Shown: positions 6,376-7,855 of the stretch, in pieces
How positions within the stretch are numbered: the stretch's first letter is position 1
Layout: every line of letters begins with the position of its first letter
Source of the DNA: Nitrososphaerales archaeon TH526
GTDB lineage: Archaea > Thermoproteota > Nitrososphaeria > Nitrososphaerales > Nitrososphaeraceae
DNA: 7,855 nt
NCBI GenBank assembly: GCA_014523665.1
Contig: JAATVR010000007.1
Coordinates: forward strand, 1-7,855
Direction: 5' to 3'
Translations under genes and position numbers: made by a program
The notes under the pieces: generated by a model
The model's input: the letters and a program-made list of their open reading frames with translations, nothing else
What the model was told of the DNA's origin: nothing
Databases searched by the model: none

Positions 6376-6544
6376 TTTGCAAAGTGTCTTCCGGAGATAC
6401 GTAATAGAAAAAAAAGCGTAGATATTGGCAATTTATCTCTTTTCTATCAAAGATATGCACGAAGCATCGGTGTCTTATTTGAGTGTCATACTTATTCCTA
6501 ATCAATGTAAGGACGGATTCGTTTTAATTTTTAATGCTTTTTTT

Positions 6545-6636
6545 CTAATAATAATTAGAGGGCCCAAGGGGGTTTGGCAAGACTTTAAAGTGTTTTAAAT
6601 CAATCACAAGGAAATCTAATCAATATGGCTTGAATT
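6545..6636. repeat. Diverged non-coding repeat, copy A
   Basis: Homologous to 575-664; it shares CTAATA, CCAA-x-GGG, the exact 13-mer GACTTTAAAGTGT (6581-6593) and CAATATG. It lies in the same orientation and is likewise followed by TTTATAAA (6653-6660) and then a plus-strand gene. With copy B it brackets the 6777-7187 gene and the integrase remnant on the circle. Confidence 0.7.
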
Positions 6637-6652
6637 CACTATCCAATTAGTG

Positions 6653-6688
6653 TTTATAAAATGTACTTCTCTACTGTTTCTATAAAAC
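6653..6688 (+). promoter_or_regulatory. Two TATA-like boxes upstream of the secreted-protein gene
   Basis: TTTATAAA at 6653-6660 and TTCTATAAAA at 6678-6687 are both good archaeal TATA candidates on the plus strand. Use of the second would start transcription near 6710, about 65 bases before ATG 6777. Copy B of the repeat is followed by the same TTTATAAA at 694-701. Confidence 0.45.
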
Positions 6689-6746
6689 CTTCAGACCTTT
6701 CCTTGGTCAGTCATATGGACAAGCCCAAGATAAATTTCATAATTGG

Positions 6747-6762
6747 AGGAGATTTATCTCCT
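6747..6762 (+). promoter_or_regulatory. Hairpin/palindrome just upstream of the secreted-protein start
   Basis: AGGAGAT-TT-ATCTCCT, a perfect 7-bp stem with a 2-base loop, ends 14 bases before ATG 6777. It contains the only good ribosome-site sequence nearby (GGAGGAGAT, 6745-6753), so if transcribed it would hide that site; as DNA it could be an operator. The TTG at 6762 is a possible but less likely start. Confidence 0.45.
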
Positions 6763-6776
6763 TGGACATAACCTCT

Positions 6777-7187
6777 ATGATCGGACGAATCTATCAGAAG
6801 ATAATCATACTTTTATATCTCTACATATATACAGGGTTGTTGACAAACAGTGGACAAGAAATAATAAGCCTACCAACAGGTAAATGGAAAATATTCGTCA
6901 ACGGAGATGAGGGTGAATTAAATATAGATTCTGTCGAGCAAGGATTTCTTAAGGGAACTGTTTTTGGAAGTGAAATACATGGAGGATATAATGATATCTC
7001 AGGGCATATCTTTTTCTCGAGATTAAGGCCAGAAGATATTTTCCCTTCTTGGACTGAAGTGTACTATGGTCACACATCAGCAGCTGCTAAACATACCGTT
7101 GATAACCCTAGTGTATTCATGGCTGGATTTCACTTTACATATGCTCCAAGAGAAAAACGACCACATGGTTGGTACGCGACATATTAA
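6777..7187 (+). CDS. Predicted secreted or membrane-anchored beta-rich protein, 136 aa
   Basis: Residues 1-7 are short and basic (MIGRIYQK), followed by a hydrophobic segment at about 8-22 (IIILLYLYIYTGLL) and polar TNSGQE: a signal peptide or N-terminal anchor. The mature part is beta-rich, with PTGKWKIFVNGDEGELNI (33-50), GFLKGTVFGSEIHGGYND (56-73), GHIFFSR (76-82), VFMAGFHFTYA (113-123) and a terminal GWYATY. The G-x-W / G-x-L-x-I / L-x-G-T-V-F-G / GWYA order resembles small lipocalin-like barrel domains that I recall as uncharacterised proteins in soil bacteria and archaea; that is recognition, not a search result. I prefer ATG 6777 over TTG 6762 because it places the basic residues directly before the hydrophobic core. 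It lies between copy A of the repeat and the convergent integrase remnant, with a hairpin before the start. Role unknown. Confidence 0.7.
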   Translation: MIGRIYQKIIILLYLYIYTGLLTNSGQEIISLPTGKWKIFVNGDEGELNIDSVEQGFLKGTVFGSEIHGGYNDISGHIFFSRLRPEDIFPSWTEVYYGHTSAAAKHTVDNPSVFMAGFHFTYAPREKRPHGWYATY

Positions 7188-7252
7188 TAGGTCGTTTGAA
7201 TGTATCGGCGCTTTTGACTTGCATTTTGTGTCAGCCAACCATTTATCTCGTG

Positions 7253-7268
7253 TTACGATATATCGTAA
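7253..7268. repeat. Perfect 16-bp palindrome between convergent genes
   Basis: TTACGATATATCGTAA is its own reverse complement. It lies within the last codons of the integrase remnant (stop at 7243-7245) and 66 bases after the plus-strand gene ends. As RNA it gives TTACGA-TATA-TCGTAA, a 6-bp stem usable as a two-way terminator; as DNA it could be a dimer-binding or recombination site. Confidence 0.6.
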
Positions 7269-7714
7269 TAAATTTAAAATAGAAAGTACATAGCCTATAC
7301 CTTGAATTTTCCTGTTCCTTGATCTCATCGAATGCGGAAGGAGTCAATGGATAGGTACATGAAGAGCAGTATTTACTCTCAATAGAATTGACAAGGCTGC
7401 ACCGAGGACACTCGCCCATGTTTGGTTTGGGCTTACCTTCTGTATCTGAAATAATACCATTTTGAACAAGTATCTTTTGCTTCAGATCGTTTCCCATCCT
7501 TGCTTTGATATGCCTAGCTGCTTAGAGTTCATCGACCACCTTACCTTTTTCCTGAATGCGTAATCTTGAAGGCAATCTGAATCGTGTAAGATAGAAGAAT
7601 GACGAAGATAATATGGGCTAAATCTCATTGTATCAAGTAACACTCGTAGTTTTTCTTTTTCAGTTTCATCAGTCATTTCCCAACTTTCAATAATTCTAGT
7701 TATTCTGGATTTGA

Positions 7715-7855
7715 CTTGCTTCATCATTGTCCAAAGAGCTTCAGATTTAATCGGTGCGCCATTATCAAGACTACAAATTAGTCGTGCTTCTATAGTGTTA
7801 CGAAAAGGATGTTCATTCAGCCAGTCCCTGACATAGGGAAATGAAAAAGTCAGTA
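7715..7855. repeat. 141-bp exact terminal direct repeat, right copy
   Basis: Exact copy of positions 1-141. Joining the ends places the integrase codons at 7482-7714 directly downstream of those at 1-205 in one minus-strand frame, which supports real circular or tandem continuity. Confidence 0.95.

Larger units (their letters stand above)
7243..7855 (-). pseudogene. Tyrosine recombinase (integrase) remnant, catalytic and zinc-ribbon part, frameshifted
   Basis: C-terminal half of an archaeal tyrosine recombinase, the enzyme class that integrates and excises mobile DNA. Read on the minus strand from the window end, it shows RDWLNEHPF, then ALWTMMKQ, the LRHS box (Arg codon 7602-7604), KKVRW (Trp codon 7536-7538) and SKQ. 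The frame then shifts near 7515-7520; restoring one base gives SKQ-ARHIKARMGNDLKQ. The continuation from 7497 holds a zinc ribbon, CPRC-x10-CSSC (7357-7410), and ends at 7243. The residue expected to be the catalytic Tyr (usually R-Y-I-K in relatives as I recall them) is His, codon 7510-7512. The frameshift and the lost nucleophile lie within ten bases of each other. The final residues after EIKEQE look unlike the usual helical tail. The 5' part of this gene is the segment at 1-205 after circular closure. Family assignment is confident; loss of activity is inferred. Confidence 0.85.

Noticed and set aside
6381..6391. AAAGTGTCTTC shared with repeat copy B (617-627) as a third repeat copy
   Set aside because: An 11-base match is expected several times by chance in this length, and the flanks do not align.
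1..7855. SSV-style integration that splits the integrase gene
   Set aside because: In such viruses the gene is whole in the circular form. Here it is truncated and frameshifted on the apparent circle itself.

Overview
The window reads as one complete circular molecule. Positions 1-141 recur exactly at 7715-7855, so the unique circle would be 7714 bp; a perfect 141-base overlap is what a k=141 assembler leaves on a closed loop. The host is best read as archaeal, probably Nitrososphaeria (ammonia-oxidising Thaumarchaeota). The main reason is the integrase remnant across the contig ends: its LRHS box, KKVRW-MNSKQ motif and C-terminal CPRC/CSSC zinc ribbon look like the integrases of that group. 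TATA-like boxes close to starts, low G+C and many short orphan ORFs agree. The assignment rests on recognition, not on a search.

Layout: (1) 1-434 and 7243-7855, minus strand: a decayed tyrosine recombinase spanning the contig ends, preceded by a small ORF with an in-frame stop. (2) 541-3747: a gene-poor half with four small unrecognised ORFs (837-1163 +, 1439-1768 -, 2145-2444 -, 2919-3149 +) and long spacers with palindromes and possible gene remnants. (3) 3748-6343, minus strand: the best-preserved block, read as an operon. A doubtful 41-aa ORF is followed by a 185-aa protein with a cysteine-rich C-terminus, a 48-aa ORF, and an intact 533-aa contractile tail sheath protein of the phage-tail/extracellular contractile injection system (eCIS) type. 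(4) 6545-7187, plus strand: a non-coding repeat related to one at 575-664, TATA-like boxes, a hairpin, and a predicted secreted or membrane-anchored beta-rich protein.

How it might work: only one structural protein of a contractile machine is present. There is no tube, baseplate, spike or ATPase gene. I also see no replication initiator, tRNA, rRNA or CRISPR array. The element therefore looks like a small, partly decayed, non-autonomous circle, an excised or tandemly repeated chromosomal segment, or a satellite. The sheath either serves elsewhere or is an isolated relic. The integrase lacks its N-terminal half, has a frameshift, and carries His where the catalytic Tyr is expected, so it is probably dead.
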